Below are positions 36,694 through 45,998 of a DNA stretch of 64,000 nucleotides, one piece after another. The first letter of the stretch is position 1. The number at the start of each line of letters is the position of its first letter. The translations under genes were made by a program, and so were the position numbers. The stretch is taken from positions 1,736,001 to 1,800,000 of the forward strand of contig NZ_CP017006.1 of the NCBI RefSeq assembly GCF_001719125.1, given 5' to 3'. The stretch comes from Sulfolobus sp. A20. Its GTDB lineage: Archaea; Thermoproteota; Thermoprotei_A; Sulfolobales; Sulfolobaceae. The notes beneath the pieces were generated by a model, which made no database searches, was not told where the DNA came from, and saw only the letters and a list, made by a program, of their open reading frames with translations.

Positions 36694-37110
36694 GTGACCC
36701 AAATAACTGAGAGGAGAACTCCATATTATGCTAACATCCAAAGTGTTCCGCCATCCATAGTTAGAAGACTTATTAAAAGTAATGCTATTAAAATAATTGA
36801 TATAAGACAGCCTTGGGAATACGAAGATCATCACATACCTGGATCAGTATTGATACCTTTAGACTATATTGATGATTTATTACCACTATTCCTTACCAAA
36901 ATTAACACTAACTCATTCGCAATAGTATGTGAACATGCTAATAGATCTACTTGGTTAATATTTAATAAACCTTATCTCTTTGAGGGATATAAGGTTTACA
37001 ACATGCTAGGTGGGATGGAGTTATGGATTAGAATGGGATACGAGGTAGATAAGGGTATAGATGATAATGGCACTTTATGGTATAAGCTACTTTTAGGAAA
37101 GACTAAATAA
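36694..37110 (+). CDS. Rhodanese-domain protein
   Basis: 138 residues from a GTG lying about 26 bases after a TATA-like stretch near 36667. Single rhodanese domain: 'IDIRQPWEYEDHHIPGSVLIP' and active-site loop CEHANRS with Cys near 86. It would carry persulfide sulfur. It is divergent from the SelD-like gene (144-base shared promoter region) and upstream of a winged-helix regulator, at the edge of the sulfur-relay cluster. Confidence 0.88.
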   Translation: MTQITERRTPYYANIQSVPPSIVRRLIKSNAIKIIDIRQPWEYEDHHIPGSVLIPLDYIDDLLPLFLTKINTNSFAIVCEHANRSTWLIFNKPYLFEGYKVYNMLGGMELWIRMGYEVDKGIDDNGTLWYKLLLGKTK

Positions 37111-37183
37111 AAGACAAGTTATTTATTACATATTCTTTGCACTTATCGATAGTCTTAAAAAAGACGTAATAAAAATAAAATTG

Positions 37184-37420
37184 ATGGAGAGACTACCCCC
37201 GTCTGCTAAACTCGTATTAAAGATACTACTGGAAAAGAAAGTTGTAAGATTTAAGGAACTGAGAGAGGAAACCCATTTACCTACTAGAACGTTACATTAT
37301 GCCCTAAAGATTCTTAAAGAAAAAGGAGTTGTAAAAACGTTACCTTGCCTAGATGATGCCAGAGAAAGAATATATTCACTTTTAGAAGTTGAAGAATGCT
37401 ACAAACTTTTTAATGACTAA
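37184..37420 (+). CDS. Small winged-helix regulator (MarR/ArsR-like)
   Basis: 78 residues from ATG 37184; a TTG directly before is possible. HTH: 'VVRFKELREETHLPTRTLHYALKILKEKGVV' (residues 20-50). Two cysteines (CLDD and EECYK) could sense redox or sulfur state, but that is speculation. It lies 73 bases after the rhodanese gene and overlaps the convergent gene by 4 bases. Confidence 0.8.
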   Translation: MERLPPSAKLVLKILLEKKVVRFKELREETHLPTRTLHYALKILKEKGVVKTLPCLDDARERIYSLLEVEECYKLFND

Positions 37421-37767
37421 TATTCCATTTCCTCAGCATACATTTCCTCATCTAGTTCTTCTTTTACATTCTTCTTTATCTCCTCTAAGTGTTCAAGAAC
37501 TTCTTTTAAATTATTATAACCGGTAGGCATATATTTCAATCTACCGTATGACATCATATAAGAACCTGGGCATAAGAATTTTTGCCTTACAACTATAGCA
37601 TCGGCGTTTAAATCTAGAATAACTGCCATTGTTGCCTCCTTGCTACCTATACCAGGATTCTCGTACTGTTCTACTTCTTTCTTCTCCTCATCTATAATTC
37701 CTATAATTTCTGCCTGATCTAGAGGTTTTAATTCTTGATTTCTATCGTACGTTAAAGCTATTCTCAT
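37417..37767 (-). CDS. NifX/NifB-like (dinitrogenase Fe-Mo cofactor biosynthesis fold) protein
   Basis: 116 residues from ATG 37767, with GTGA five bases upstream; GTG 37776 is the alternative. The strand-helix pattern (MRIALTYDR, 'AEIIGIIDEEKKEVE', 'ATMAVILDLNADAIVVRQ', CPGS, 'YNNLKEVLEHLEEI') resembles the NifX/NifB/MTH1175 fold. It ends with a very acidic tail. In non-nitrogen-fixers such proteins bind Fe-S or metal clusters. Beside DsrE/TusA/SQR-like genes it may handle a sulfur or metal-sulfur intermediate (inference). Confidence 0.6.
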   Translation of the reverse strand: MRIALTYDRNQELKPLDQAEIIGIIDEEKKEVEQYENPGIGSKEATMAVILDLNADAIVVRQKFLCPGSYMMSYGRLKYMPTGYNNLKEVLEHLEEIKKNVKEELDEEMYAEEMEY

Positions 37768-37834
37768 AGGTTTCACTCTTTCATCTTTCTCTTAAATATT
37801 TTGTGATCAACATATTTAGAAAAATTAGGAAAAA

Positions 37835-38959
37835 TTATCTTGGTGTGAACTCTTTGCCTATAGCTCTAACTAGAGTAAATAAAACCCCTAGTCCTCTCTG
37901 AACTTCTGGATCTGATAATAATCTGATTAGACCACCTATAGAAACTTGAGGAGGGGATTCCAAACTCTTTTTAACTTCTTCTGACGTCATAGCCCTCATT
38001 ATCTTGTAAGGCACTTCACTAAACGTGTATTCCAGAAAGTCCATAGCCTTAGGATAGACTTCCAGAAATTGTGAAACATATTCTGATATGTGAGTAATAG
38101 CTTCATCATTTAACATATCCCTTAAAGTCTTAGCAGCATATGCTAAGTTTAGTACTACATCTAAAGCTCCGTTGTTATTTAATTCTTCAACTTTTTCTAA
38201 TACGTCGTTCACTAAGTTTAATCTCTTCATAGCCCTCTTTATTGAATGTATTGTTGTGTCATCCATTTCCTTCATGATTTCAAGAAGATTGGAAACATAT
38301 TTGCCTAGGTTTTGTATAGCGTCATCATTCAACATATCTCGCATTGTCTTACCAATATAAGCATAATTAACTAAAACATCTAATGTACCATCACTCTTCA
38401 TTTGCTCTAACCTATTAATTAAGTCTGAAATCGTTGAAGACTTTTCTAATACCTGCTTTAATGGATCTAAATGATTACTAACTACCTTTAATAGTTCTAG
38501 TGAGCCAGAGAGTGTACTTGCTATAGTTTGAATAGCTTCGTCATTTAACATGTCTTTCATGGTTTTAAGAGTGTACGAGGCATTAACTAGAACATCTAAA
38601 GTTCCATCATCCTTCATCATCTTTACCTTATCCAAAACATCAGATAAAGTGCTCATATTATGAATGACTTTCATCGTATCATGAAAGACTTCAGGCTGTG
38701 AAATAACCTTACCTACTTCAAGAAGGGATGAGGTAATTGTGCCTAGGTTTTGTATAGCGTCATCATTCAACATATCTCGCATTGTCTTACCAATATAAGC
38801 ATAATTAACTAAAACATCAAGAGCCCCGGACTCTTTCAGCTCATTGACTTTCTTTAGGACTTCATTTAAGGCAGGAGTCAGATCAATAAGCTCAGCTAAT
38901 TCTTCTATCTTCTTCTCATCAATCTTTGATGCTAACTTCTCTAAGTTGATGACTTGCAT
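37835..38959 (-). CDS. DUF1641 repeat protein
   Basis: 374 residues from ATG 38959 (GTG 38968 is possible). It contains four copies of a roughly 75-residue helical unit centred on 'G(A/T)LDVLVNxAY..KTM(R/K)DMLND(D/E)AI', then a C-terminal region. Copies 1 and 3 are identical over 26 codons because of a 79-bp perfect DNA repeat. No membrane helices. DUF1641 proteins accompany formate dehydrogenase or Hdr/SQR-like genes. Here the protein follows DsrE and SQR-like genes in one operon. A scaffold role is an inference from the repeats. Confidence 0.8.
   Translation of the reverse strand: MQVINLEKLASKIDEKKIEELAELIDLTPALNEVLKKVNELKESGALDVLVNYAYIGKTMRDMLNDDAIQNLGTITSSLLEVGKVISQPEVFHDTMKVIHNMSTLSDVLDKVKMMKDDGTLDVLVNASYTLKTMKDMLNDEAIQTIASTLSGSLELLKVVSNHLDPLKQVLEKSSTISDLINRLEQMKSDGTLDVLVNYAYIGKTMRDMLNDDAIQNLGKYVSNLLEIMKEMDDTTIHSIKRAMKRLNLVNDVLEKVEELNNNGALDVVLNLAYAAKTLRDMLNDEAITHISEYVSQFLEVYPKAMDFLEYTFSEVPYKIMRAMTSEEVKKSLESPPQVSIGGLIRLLSDPEVQRGLGVLFTLVRAIGKEFTPR
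38302..38380 (-). repeat. 79-bp perfect direct repeat, copy A (inside DUF1641 gene)
   Basis: Identical base for base to 38740-38818. It encodes the conserved core of the third protein repeat. The identity ends abruptly at both edges. Confidence 0.9.
38740..38818 (-). repeat. 79-bp perfect direct repeat, copy B (inside DUF1641 gene)
   Basis: Same sequence as 38302-38380, 438 bases away in the same reading frame; encodes the core of the first protein repeat. Confidence 0.9.
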
Positions 38960-38961
38960 AT

Positions 38962-39342
38962 TTACCACACCGAGACTATTTGTCCTCCTTCCACATCCAT
39001 TGCAAATGTAGTTATACCGGCTATCTCATCAATTAAATCTATGTAATCCTCCTTAGCATAGTTGAACAATTTACTTGCATAGGAACAAGCGTAAATCTTA
39101 ACTTTTCCACTCTTCTTTGCTTTCCTAAATAAGCCTATATAATCCTCTTCTTTTTTCTCCACCATAGTCTTAGATGACATATCTTCAGTTTTTACCTCGG
39201 GGTTCTTGGTAAAAGCTCTAACTGCATCCATAGTTAAAAAAACATAAACTTCATCTCCCATTGATGATATAATCACCGATGTCATTGCAGCATAAGCTAA
39301 TCTCGACCTCTCATTAGAGCCCACTATTATACCAGTCTTCAT
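38962..39342 (-). CDS. DsrE-family sulfurtransferase
   Basis: 126 residues. DsrE/DsrF-like alpha/beta fold, starting '[22 protein letters not shown]' style, with Cys in '[12 protein letters not shown]' at the usual active-site position. It lies between SQR-like and DUF1641 genes in a tight operon (spacings of about 1 base). It probably passes persulfide sulfur with the TusA encoded upstream. Confidence 0.85.
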   Translation of the reverse strand: MKTGIIVGSNERSRLAYAAMTSVIISSMGDEVYVFLTMDAVRAFTKNPEVKTEDMSSKTMVEKKEEDYIGLFRKAKKSGKVKIYACSYASKLFNYAKEDYIDLIDEIAGITTFAMDVEGGQIVSVW

Positions 39343-39343
39343 T

Positions 39344-40501
39344 TCACACCACAGCTTTTGCTGTAACAGTCCAATACATCTTATTGTACATTATTTTACC
39401 CCACCAGTGCACGTAAGAAGGTGGTGGTGGGCTTTCATTCATAGTATAACTAAATCTAATATACGTAGCTTGGTCAGTTCCAGTGGCTATATAACATAAT
39501 ACGTCTCCGCCATAGTGCTTTACACCTAAGTTACCCTTAATGTCATTAGCGATATTATGGGCTACAGTGTAAGATTCAAAGTCTGCTGTTGAACCAGCTT
39601 TTGACACTGGCAAATCTGTTGCATCACCCATTACATAAACGTTAGAGTGATCTTTCATTCTAAGTGTAAATTTATCAGTTGGTATCCATCTTCTTCTATC
39701 ACCAATTCCAGAATCTCCTATTACCTTAGCTCCCATGTTAGGAGGTATCCCTATTAATAAGTCATACTTAATTTTTTCACCTTCTTGGGACTCTATTATC
39801 TTCTCTGACGGATTAACACTTGTTACGGTAAATGGGGAGTGAACCTCTATCCCTCTTTCCTCAAATAACTTTAACATGAACTTATTAGTTATTGGTCTAC
39901 CGAATACTCCTTGTACTGGATAAGTATAGATAATTTTCGTCTTATCCCTAATTCCTCTCTTTCTTAAATAATCATCTAGAATTAGAGTATTCTCTAAAGG
40001 TGCTACAGGACATCTGTGAGGAAGCCTAGCAGTATTTACTACTACCGTTCCCCCTTGGAACTTCTCTATTGCCTCTCTCATTTTTACAGCATCATCGTAT
40101 TCATAAAATGAAACTGATCCTGCCCTATAACCGGGAATCTCATCCCACGTGTATTCTACACCCGTAGTAATCACTAAATAGTCATAACTATGGGATACAC
40201 CATCTGCTGTAACAACAGTATGGTTCGCAGGATCTATTTTCGTTATTGTACCTTTCTCCCCATGTATAAACTTAACACTAGAGTCTAATAGTTCACTTTC
40301 TTTCTTTACCAGTTCGCCCGGTGTCTCTAATCCATAAGCCACTAACAATTGACCAGGTAAGTATATATGTTCGTCAGTTTTATTAAGAACAACTAGTTCT
40401 ACCTCTCCTTTATGAATTTCATGATGTAATTTCTGAGCTAGTCTATTCGCTATTATCGTACCGCCTATATTTCCTCCTGCAATTATAATCCTTTTAGCCA
40501 T
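39344..40501 (-). CDS. FAD-dependent sulfide:quinone oxidoreductase-like protein
   Basis: 385 residues. N-terminal Rossmann motif GGNIGG, second nucleotide motif 'VMGDATDLP' near 300. Cys in HRCPVAP (near 163) and Cys in '[12 protein letters not shown]' (near 340) sit where SQR has its two redox cysteines. The C-terminal membrane-binding helices of true SQR are not obvious. It could oxidise sulfide or a protein persulfide. It is encoded between TusA and DsrE, so a role in protein-bound sulfur oxidation is plausible. Confidence 0.85.
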   Translation of the reverse strand: MAKRIIIAGGNIGGTIIANRLAQKLHHEIHKGEVELVVLNKTDEHIYLPGQLLVAYGLETPGELVKKESELLDSSVKFIHGEKGTITKIDPANHTVVTADGVSHSYDYLVITTGVEYTWDEIPGYRAGSVSFYEYDDAVKMREAIEKFQGGTVVVNTARLPHRCPVAPLENTLILDDYLRKRGIRDKTKIIYTYPVQGVFGRPITNKFMLKLFEERGIEVHSPFTVTSVNPSEKIIESQEGEKIKYDLLIGIPPNMGAKVIGDSGIGDRRRWIPTDKFTLRMKDHSNVYVMGDATDLPVSKAGSTADFESYTVAHNIANDIKGNLGVKHYGGDVLCYIATGTDQATYIRFSYTMNESPPPPSYVHWWGKIMYNKMYWTVTAKAVV

Positions 40502-40511
40502 TCCATTTCAC

Positions 40512-40745
40512 CTATTTCGAAACTAATAAAATGTATTTGTTACCTTCTTGTGATTCTTGAACAATCTTCACGCCTCTTTTCTTTGCCCATAATGTAATAT
40601 CCTTCTTAGTTGCTTCATCTCCTAGAATAACTTTAACAGCTTCACCTTCTCTTAACTCATCAATAACACTAGAGAGTTCTCCAATAGGCCCAGCGCATGA
40701 TGAACTTGTTAGATCTAATTCTTTATATATCTTTAAGGAGCTCAT
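40512..40745 (-). CDS. TusA/SirA-type sulfur carrier
   Basis: 77 residues. 'LDLTSSSCAGPIGELSSVIDEL' carries the TusA Cys with Gly-Pro following (CAGP instead of the classical CPxP). The rest fits the two-layer TusA fold. First gene of the TusA - SQR-like - DsrE - DUF1641 operon. A TATA-like box (forward about 40762-40770) lies near leaderless spacing. It would receive and donate persulfide sulfur. Confidence 0.88.
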   Translation of the reverse strand: MSSLKIYKELDLTSSSCAGPIGELSSVIDELREGEAVKVILGDEATKKDITLWAKKRGVKIVQESQEGNKYILLVSK

Positions 40746-41137
40746 TTTTCCAATCCCTAATATTATATATTACTTAGTTGTTTTTAAATATTACGTTTTC
40801 ATCAAGAATATATATATTGGAGAATATTATTATTTAATTTAGTTTTATCTAAATATATATCCCAATAACAATAAAAGTATATTTAAACTGTTTGTATCTT
40901 AAACTATTGCTCATTACTGAAAAATTTTTAAAATATCATTTACAAAACTTTTTGAGTCCTTTGAATTATAGATTTGCAACTCCATATCTATTCAAGAGTT
41001 AAGTGTAGTTTTCACATGACTTATTGGAAATAGATCTCTAATTTTAATTTGAGCTTTCTAATATTTTCTATAATAATACACGGTGGGCAAGATTTTGGGA
41101 AAACTTTATATATAAGTAAGGCAGAAGATGATGCACT
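40746..41137. promoter_or_regulatory. Divergent promoter region between TusA and DsrE genes
   Basis: 392 bases, very AT-rich, no ORF. A good TATA box (tttatata, 41105-41112) lies about 29 bases before the DsrE ATG at 41138. On the minus strand a TATA-like box at about 40762-40770 serves the TusA gene. I see no clear operator in the remainder. Confidence 0.55.
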
Positions 41138-41500
41138 ATGAGTAAGTTATTATTCATAATACTTAATGATCCAAGTAATCTTGCGGAATCTATTAAAGCT
41201 GCACATACGTTACACTATGCTGTAGAATTAAAAGAGAAGGGTCATGAAGTTTACGTTTACTTTGATGGTTTAGGCACTAAAATTCCTATAAGTGACAGTC
41301 CTTACAAGGGATTAAAACCGGCTTACGAACGTGCGTTACAAAAAGGAATAATCTTAGGAGCTTGTGGATATTGTGCCTCTCCCCCTCACCTTAACATAAA
41401 GGATAAATTACCAAAAAGTATTCAGTTAATCGGCGATGAAGAACATCATTACGCCTTTACAGACTTAGTCGACAAGGGTTTTCAAATAATAATATCATAA
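41138..41500 (+). CDS. DsrE-family sulfurtransferase
   Basis: 120 residues of DsrE fold, with two Cys in 'LGACGYCASPP' (near residues 73-77) where the family has its active Cys. It is divergent from the TusA operon, from which it may receive sulfur. The leaderless promoter is well placed. Distinct from the other DsrE at 38962 (low similarity). Confidence 0.86.
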   Translation: MSKLLFIILNDPSNLAESIKAAHTLHYAVELKEKGHEVYVYFDGLGTKIPISDSPYKGLKPAYERALQKGIILGACGYCASPPHLNIKDKLPKSIQLIGDEEHHYAFTDLVDKGFQIIIS

Positions 41501-41556
41501 TTCTTTTATCCTTAAAGAGGAGAGTAATCATTTTTCATATCTTCGTATTATATCCA

Positions 41557-42855
41557 TCACTCCTTAATAACTACTCTTTTTGACTTCCCTTCAAATCTAG
41601 GTAGCTCTCCTCTACTTACAAATTCCACCTCTGGAGTAACAAATGCAACTGTCCTAATTTCTTCTATTAATTTTTCTCTTAATTCTTCGGATGGTTTTTC
41701 AGTTTCTACTTTAATTATTAATCTATGATCTCTAGTACTCTTATCAATAATAACTTGGTATTCTGATATTTCCTCATGCTCCATTATGACCCGATTAATT
41801 GCAGTGGGAAATAATTTAACACCTTTATAGAATATTACATCATCTATTCTTCCCTTTAACATATGTATCTTAGGGTAAGGTATTTCATCATCGCTCTCAA
41901 TCATAGTTGTTACATCTCTAGTTCTATATCTAACTAGTGGCATAGCTTCCTTAGTTAAAGTAGTAATAACTAATTCCCCCTCTTCGCCTTCTGAAACTCT
42001 TTCGCCAGTTTCTGGATCAATTATCTCAATCACATAATGATCAGTCCAAATATGCATCCACTCATGATCGTCATAAGGGCATTCTTGAGCTACACCAGGT
42101 CCTAAAGCCTCTGTTGAGCCATAAATCTCTAAAGCCTTCCCTCCTCTCTTTTTTAAGCCTAGTTCAGTTTCTATCCTCTCTAACATCTCTTTAGACATAG
42201 CTTCAGCTCCCGGTATTGCTAGCCTTAGTTCTAAATCTTTTTCAACATCTATACCTAGCCTCACAAGAGTCTCAGCAACTAGTAACTCGTAAGATGGAGT
42301 GCCCGTGATTACTGTAGCCTTAAATTCCTTTAGTGCTCTAGCTAAAGCCTCAGTTCTTCCGGTACTCCATGGTATTACCTTAGCTCCAACTCTCTGTATA
42401 CCTTGATGTAAACCTATACCTCCAGTAAAGAGACCATAACCATAAATGTTCATAACTATGTCTCTCTTATTAACACCAGCTGTAGTTAGAGATCTCGCTA
42501 CTAGATTAGTCCAGGTTTGTATATCCTTCCACGTGTAAGCGTTTACTGTAGGAACTCCAGTAGTGCCTGAGGTCATATGCCATCCAACTAGTTCATCAAA
42601 AGGTACAGTCAAGAATTCACCTCCATCTGGATAAGCATATTTCCTTAAATCGTCCTTAGTAGTAAATGGGATTTTTGCCAAATCTTCTATACTTCTAACG
42701 TCCTCTGGTTTTAGTCCTTTCTCCTTAAATATCTTGTGATAAAAACTGGAACTTTCATAAACCTTTCTAATTAATCTCCTTAACCTGAAATTTTGAATGT
42801 ACTTTATTTCATCCTTAGTTAAAGATTTAGGATTTATCTCATCGTATTCAAACAT
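41557..42855 (-). CDS. Phenylacetate-CoA ligase-like AMP-forming enzyme (PaaK family)
   Basis: 432 residues, PaaK length. Motifs: 'TSGTTGVPTV' (AMP binding, near 94), 'YGSTEALGPGVAQEC' (near 245), 'YRTRDVT' (near 311), then the PaaK C-terminal domain ('AFVTPEVEFVSRGELPRFEGKSKRV'). It activates an aromatic or other carboxylic acid to its CoA ester. It overlaps the DUF35 gene by 8 bases and lies in an operon with the thiolase. The acid is not certain. Confidence 0.88.
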   Translation of the reverse strand: MFEYDEINPKSLTKDEIKYIQNFRLRRLIRKVYESSSFYHKIFKEKGLKPEDVRSIEDLAKIPFTTKDDLRKYAYPDGGEFLTVPFDELVGWHMTSGTTGVPTVNAYTWKDIQTWTNLVARSLTTAGVNKRDIVMNIYGYGLFTGGIGLHQGIQRVGAKVIPWSTGRTEALARALKEFKATVITGTPSYELLVAETLVRLGIDVEKDLELRLAIPGAEAMSKEMLERIETELGLKKRGGKALEIYGSTEALGPGVAQECPYDDHEWMHIWTDHYVIEIIDPETGERVSEGEEGELVITTLTKEAMPLVRYRTRDVTTMIESDDEIPYPKIHMLKGRIDDVIFYKGVKLFPTAINRVIMEHEEISEYQVIIDKSTRDHRLIIKVETEKPSEELREKLIEEIRTVAFVTPEVEFVSRGELPRFEGKSKRVVIKE

Positions 42856-43243
42856 GATTTACTACCTCTGCAATTAGCCTAACCCCATCTGAGGTTATTC
42901 TAACTTTAGCTCCAACCTTGGGTTCACCTTTTATCCATGCCATTAAGTTATTTCCATCATTAGTTCTTATAATTCCAATGACATAGTTATCATAGTTTTC
43001 GAATCCCTGTGGTTTCTGATACACTATACTGTAAGTCATAATTTCTCCTTCATTACTTTGTAATTTTATCCAGTCCATCTCGCTCTTACCACAATTAAAA
43101 CAATCCTTCTGAGGAGGAAAATAAACTGAGCCACAATTCTTACATTTAGTTCCTAGTATTTCTCCTCTCTTTAGGGCCTCGAGAAACTCTTCTGGATATT
43201 TAATCTTATATTTCAAATTTAAGGGAATAGCATCAACCTGCAT
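42848..43243 (-). CDS. DUF35 OB-fold protein with zinc ribbon
   Basis: 131 residues. A zinc ribbon (CKNCGSVYFPPQKDCFNCG, near 32-50) is followed by an OB-fold. In archaea DUF35 proteins bind thiolases and HMG-CoA synthases and bridge their active sites. It starts four bases after the thiolase stop, so the pair should form one complex. Confidence 0.9.
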   Translation of the reverse strand: MQVDAIPLNLKYKIKYPEEFLEALKRGEILGTKCKNCGSVYFPPQKDCFNCGKSEMDWIKLQSNEGEIMTYSIVYQKPQGFENYDNYVIGIIRTNDGNNLMAWIKGEPKVGAKVRITSDGVRLIAEVVNHV

Positions 43244-43247
43244 TTTT

Positions 43248-44411
43248 TCACCTCCTTAAAATCATAACATAAGCGAAGTGCCCGGTACCACCAACGTTAT
43301 GAACTAAGCCTACATAATTCTTTAATGGTTGTTGCAAAGGACCAGCCTCATCCCTTAACTGTTTTGTTATTTCGTATATCATTGATAAGCCAGTGGCTCC
43401 AAGAGGATGACCCTTAGCTTTTAAACCTCCAAACAAATTAACTCCCACCTTACCGCCTTTCTCGCTTTGACCCTCTTGAATAAATTTACCTCCTGCACCT
43501 TTCTTTACGAATCCTAAATCCTCGTAACCCATGATTTCTGCTATAGTAAATGCGTCATGTACTGTAGCAACTTCAACTTGATTTGGATTTATTTTTGCCA
43601 TCTGGTACGCTTGGTGAGACGCTAATTGAGTAGCCTTAAACCCTGTCCACTCTCCTCTTTTAGCAACGTAAGCATAATCGTTGGCATATCCAATTCCAGT
43701 TACCCACACCGGCGTATCAATCTTTAACTCCTTTATTTTCTCCTCAGATGCAAAAATCGCGGTTGCAGAACCATCACTAATTGGGCAGGAATCTAAAAGT
43801 TTTATTGGCCACGATACAACTCTAGATTTTAAAACGTCGTCTACTGTTATCGGCTTCTGGAAATGAGCTTTAGGATTTAATGAACCGTATTTATGTGCCT
43901 TCACGGCAACTAAAGCCATTTGTTCTTCAGTGGTTCCATAAACTGCCATATGCCTTGTAGCGTAAAGAGCGTAATATGTAGGGAATGTAGTTCCATAAAA
44001 ATGATATTCCCACTGATAGTTTCCTCCCCTTCCTCCTATTGCCAATGAAGTTGAAGTATCAACTTCTGTCATCTTATCAACCCCTACAGCCATTGCTATA
44101 TCTGCTAATCCCGACGCTACAGCAGTATACGCAGTTAAAGCTGCGGCTAGTCCAGTAGCACACATAGCCTCTACTCTCATAGGCACCTTTCCTGTCAATC
44201 CAGAGTATTCCGCAACTAGGGGAGCAGGATATAACTCAATGCCTCTGTAAGCTGTACTTCCTACTACTACAAAATTAACGTCTCTTTGAGTTATACCACT
44301 ATCGTTAAACGCCTCCTTAATAGACTCCCACGCTAACTCTTGTACAGAAACATCATCTCTTCTTCCAAACTTAGAATTGCCAACTCCTATGATGCCTACT
44401 CTTCTTATCAT
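43248..44411 (-). CDS. Thiolase (acetyl-CoA acetyltransferase, SCP-x type)
   Basis: 387 residues. Nucleophile Cys in 'VEAMCATGLAAA' (near 83), 'VATVHDAFTIAEI' (His near 285), 'LFGGLKAKGHPLGATG' (His near 338). The last catalytic Cys of degradative thiolases is replaced in 'VGLVHNVGGTGHFA', as in SCP-x-like archaeal thiolases. First gene of the thiolase-DUF35-ligase operon. It could cleave a 3-ketoacyl-CoA from aromatic or fatty acid breakdown, or serve acetoacetyl-CoA synthesis. Confidence 0.88.
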   Translation of the reverse strand: MIRRVGIIGVGNSKFGRRDDVSVQELAWESIKEAFNDSGITQRDVNFVVVGSTAYRGIELYPAPLVAEYSGLTGKVPMRVEAMCATGLAAALTAYTAVASGLADIAMAVGVDKMTEVDTSTSLAIGGRGGNYQWEYHFYGTTFPTYYALYATRHMAVYGTTEEQMALVAVKAHKYGSLNPKAHFQKPITVDDVLKSRVVSWPIKLLDSCPISDGSATAIFASEEKIKELKIDTPVWVTGIGYANDYAYVAKRGEWTGFKATQLASHQAYQMAKINPNQVEVATVHDAFTIAEIMGYEDLGFVKKGAGGKFIQEGQSEKGGKVGVNLFGGLKAKGHPLGATGLSMIYEITKQLRDEAGPLQQPLKNYVGLVHNVGGTGHFAYVMILRR

Positions 44412-44437
44412 AACTAAACATTTTGTAGATATTAAAC

Positions 44438-44447
44438 TATATAAACT
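44438..44447 (+). promoter_or_regulatory. TATA box of the crotonase operon
   Basis: ctatataaac, which places a transcript start near 44468 and favours ATG 44485 over ATG 44464 for the first gene. Confidence 0.5.
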
Positions 44448-44484
44448 TTAATGGGCAAACTATATGTGGGGGAATAGCATATAT

Positions 44485-45267
44485 ATGTATAATACAATAC
44501 AAGTAGAAGTTAGGGAAAATATAGGAATTATAAAATTGAATAGACCAGATAAATTAAATTCTATAAACTTTCAAATGGTTGACGAATTGGTAAAAGCCTT
44601 GGAGGAAATTGAGAACAACAATAGCATAAAAGTAGTAATAATTACCGGTAATGGAAAGGCTTTCTCAGCAGGAGCAGATGTAAAAGAGATGTCCGAGACT
44701 TCTCTTGAATACATTATCAAAAAAGGTCATATGCCATTATGGGAAAAATTGCGAAGTTTTAAAAAACCAATTATAGCTGCATTAAACGGTGTTGCAGCTG
44801 GGGGAGGACTAGAACTTGCAATGGCATGCGACATAATTATTGCAGCAGAGTCTGCTAAACTAGGTCAGCCCGAAATAAACTTAGGTATAATACCGGGGGC
44901 AGGGGGGACGCAAAGACTTACTAGAGCAATTGGCAAATATAGGGCTATGGAATTAGTATTAACTGGAAAGCTAATAAGTTCCAGAGAAGCTGAGGCTTAT
45001 GGTCTAGTAAATAAAGTAGTACCAGATAACTCTCTACTTGATGAAGCTATAAAGTTAGGTAAACAAATAGCAGAAAAACCAATGATCTCATTAATGTTAG
45101 CGAAAGAAGCTGTAAGTAAAGCTTGGGAGACTACACTTCAGCAAGGTTTAGATATTGAGAGAAGGAATTTTTATCTAACGTTAACTACTCAAGAGGCAAA
45201 GGAAGGCATGAGAGCGTTTCTTGAGAAGAGAAAACCGAGGTGGGAAGATGATAAAAGTGGAAAATAA
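44485..45267 (+). CDS. Enoyl-CoA hydratase (crotonase family)
   Basis: 260 residues from ATG 44485; ATG 44464 is possible. Oxyanion-hole motif 'AFSAGADVKEM' (near 63). Both catalytic Glu are kept: 'GGGLELAMACD' and 'LGQPEINLGIIPGAGG'. So it should be a true hydratase. Divergent from the thiolase operon. It overlaps the next crotonase gene by 20 bases, consistent with coupled translation. Confidence 0.9.
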   Translation: MYNTIQVEVRENIGIIKLNRPDKLNSINFQMVDELVKALEEIENNNSIKVVIITGNGKAFSAGADVKEMSETSLEYIIKKGHMPLWEKLRSFKKPIIAALNGVAAGGGLELAMACDIIIAAESAKLGQPEINLGIIPGAGGTQRLTRAIGKYRAMELVLTGKLISSREAEAYGLVNKVVPDNSLLDEAIKLGKQIAEKPMISLMLAKEAVSKAWETTLQQGLDIERRNFYLTLTTQEAKEGMRAFLEKRKPRWEDDKSGK

Positions 45268-45997
45268 AGATGGGTACTCAATAATCACTTTGAGTAGACC
45301 GGAAAAATTAAATGCACTAAACTTAGAAATGAGAAGAGAGCTAATTAGCAAAATTAAAGAGGTTAATTCAAATTCTACAGCTAGAGCAGTAATTATAACA
45401 GGTGAAGGAAGGGCTTTCTGCGTTGGGGCTGATGTTACCGAAATGCCTGAAGATATAATTGACGATTTGAGGCAAACCTTCTACCCCATAATAAGAGAAA
45501 TCAGATTCTCGGATAAAATATACATATCTGCTATAAATGGAGTAGCAGCTGGTGCATGTATAGGTATTGCCTTATCAACTGATTTCAGATTCGCTAAAAA
45601 GGATGTTAAATTCGTGACAGCTTTTCAAAGATTAGGTTTAACTTCAGACACTGGAGTAGCCTACTTTCTACTGAAATTAGCTAGGGATCAGAAGGCTTAT
45701 GAGATGGCTGTATTAGGTGGAGAGTTCACTGCTGAGGAAGCGGAAAAGTGGGGGATATTAAAGGTTAGTGAAAATCCTATCGAGGACGCTGAAAACCTTG
45801 CAAGAAAGATTGTAAATGGACCGTACCAATCTTACGTGGCAGGAAAGAAAATGGCTAACTTAGTTTTGTATAGAGATTTGGAGAGCTTCCTTGAATACGA
45901 ATCATCAATCCAAGGTTACTTAGGCAAGACTGAAGACTTTAAGGAAGGAGTAATGGCTTTTAGAGAAAAAAGAGAGCCTAAGTTTAAGGGAATATGA
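45248..45997 (+). CDS. Crotonase-family isomerase (PaaG-like)
   Basis: 249 residues from ATG 45248 with GAGGTGGG just upstream. Oxyanion motif 'AFCVGADVTEM' is kept, but the two hydratase Glu are replaced ('GACIGIALSTD' and 'TAFQRLGLTSDTG'). The Asp in the last motif is the catalytic residue of PaaG-type isomerases ('GLxPDxG'). So it more likely isomerises a double bond or ring epoxide-CoA than hydrates. It lies between a hydratase and a PaaI-like thioesterase. Confidence 0.85.
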   Translation: MIKVENKDGYSIITLSRPEKLNALNLEMRRELISKIKEVNSNSTARAVIITGEGRAFCVGADVTEMPEDIIDDLRQTFYPIIREIRFSDKIYISAINGVAAGACIGIALSTDFRFAKKDVKFVTAFQRLGLTSDTGVAYFLLKLARDQKAYEMAVLGGEFTAEEAEKWGILKVSENPIEDAENLARKIVNGPYQSYVAGKKMANLVLYRDLESFLEYESSIQGYLGKTEDFKEGVMAFREKREPKFKGI

Positions 45998-45998
45998 A

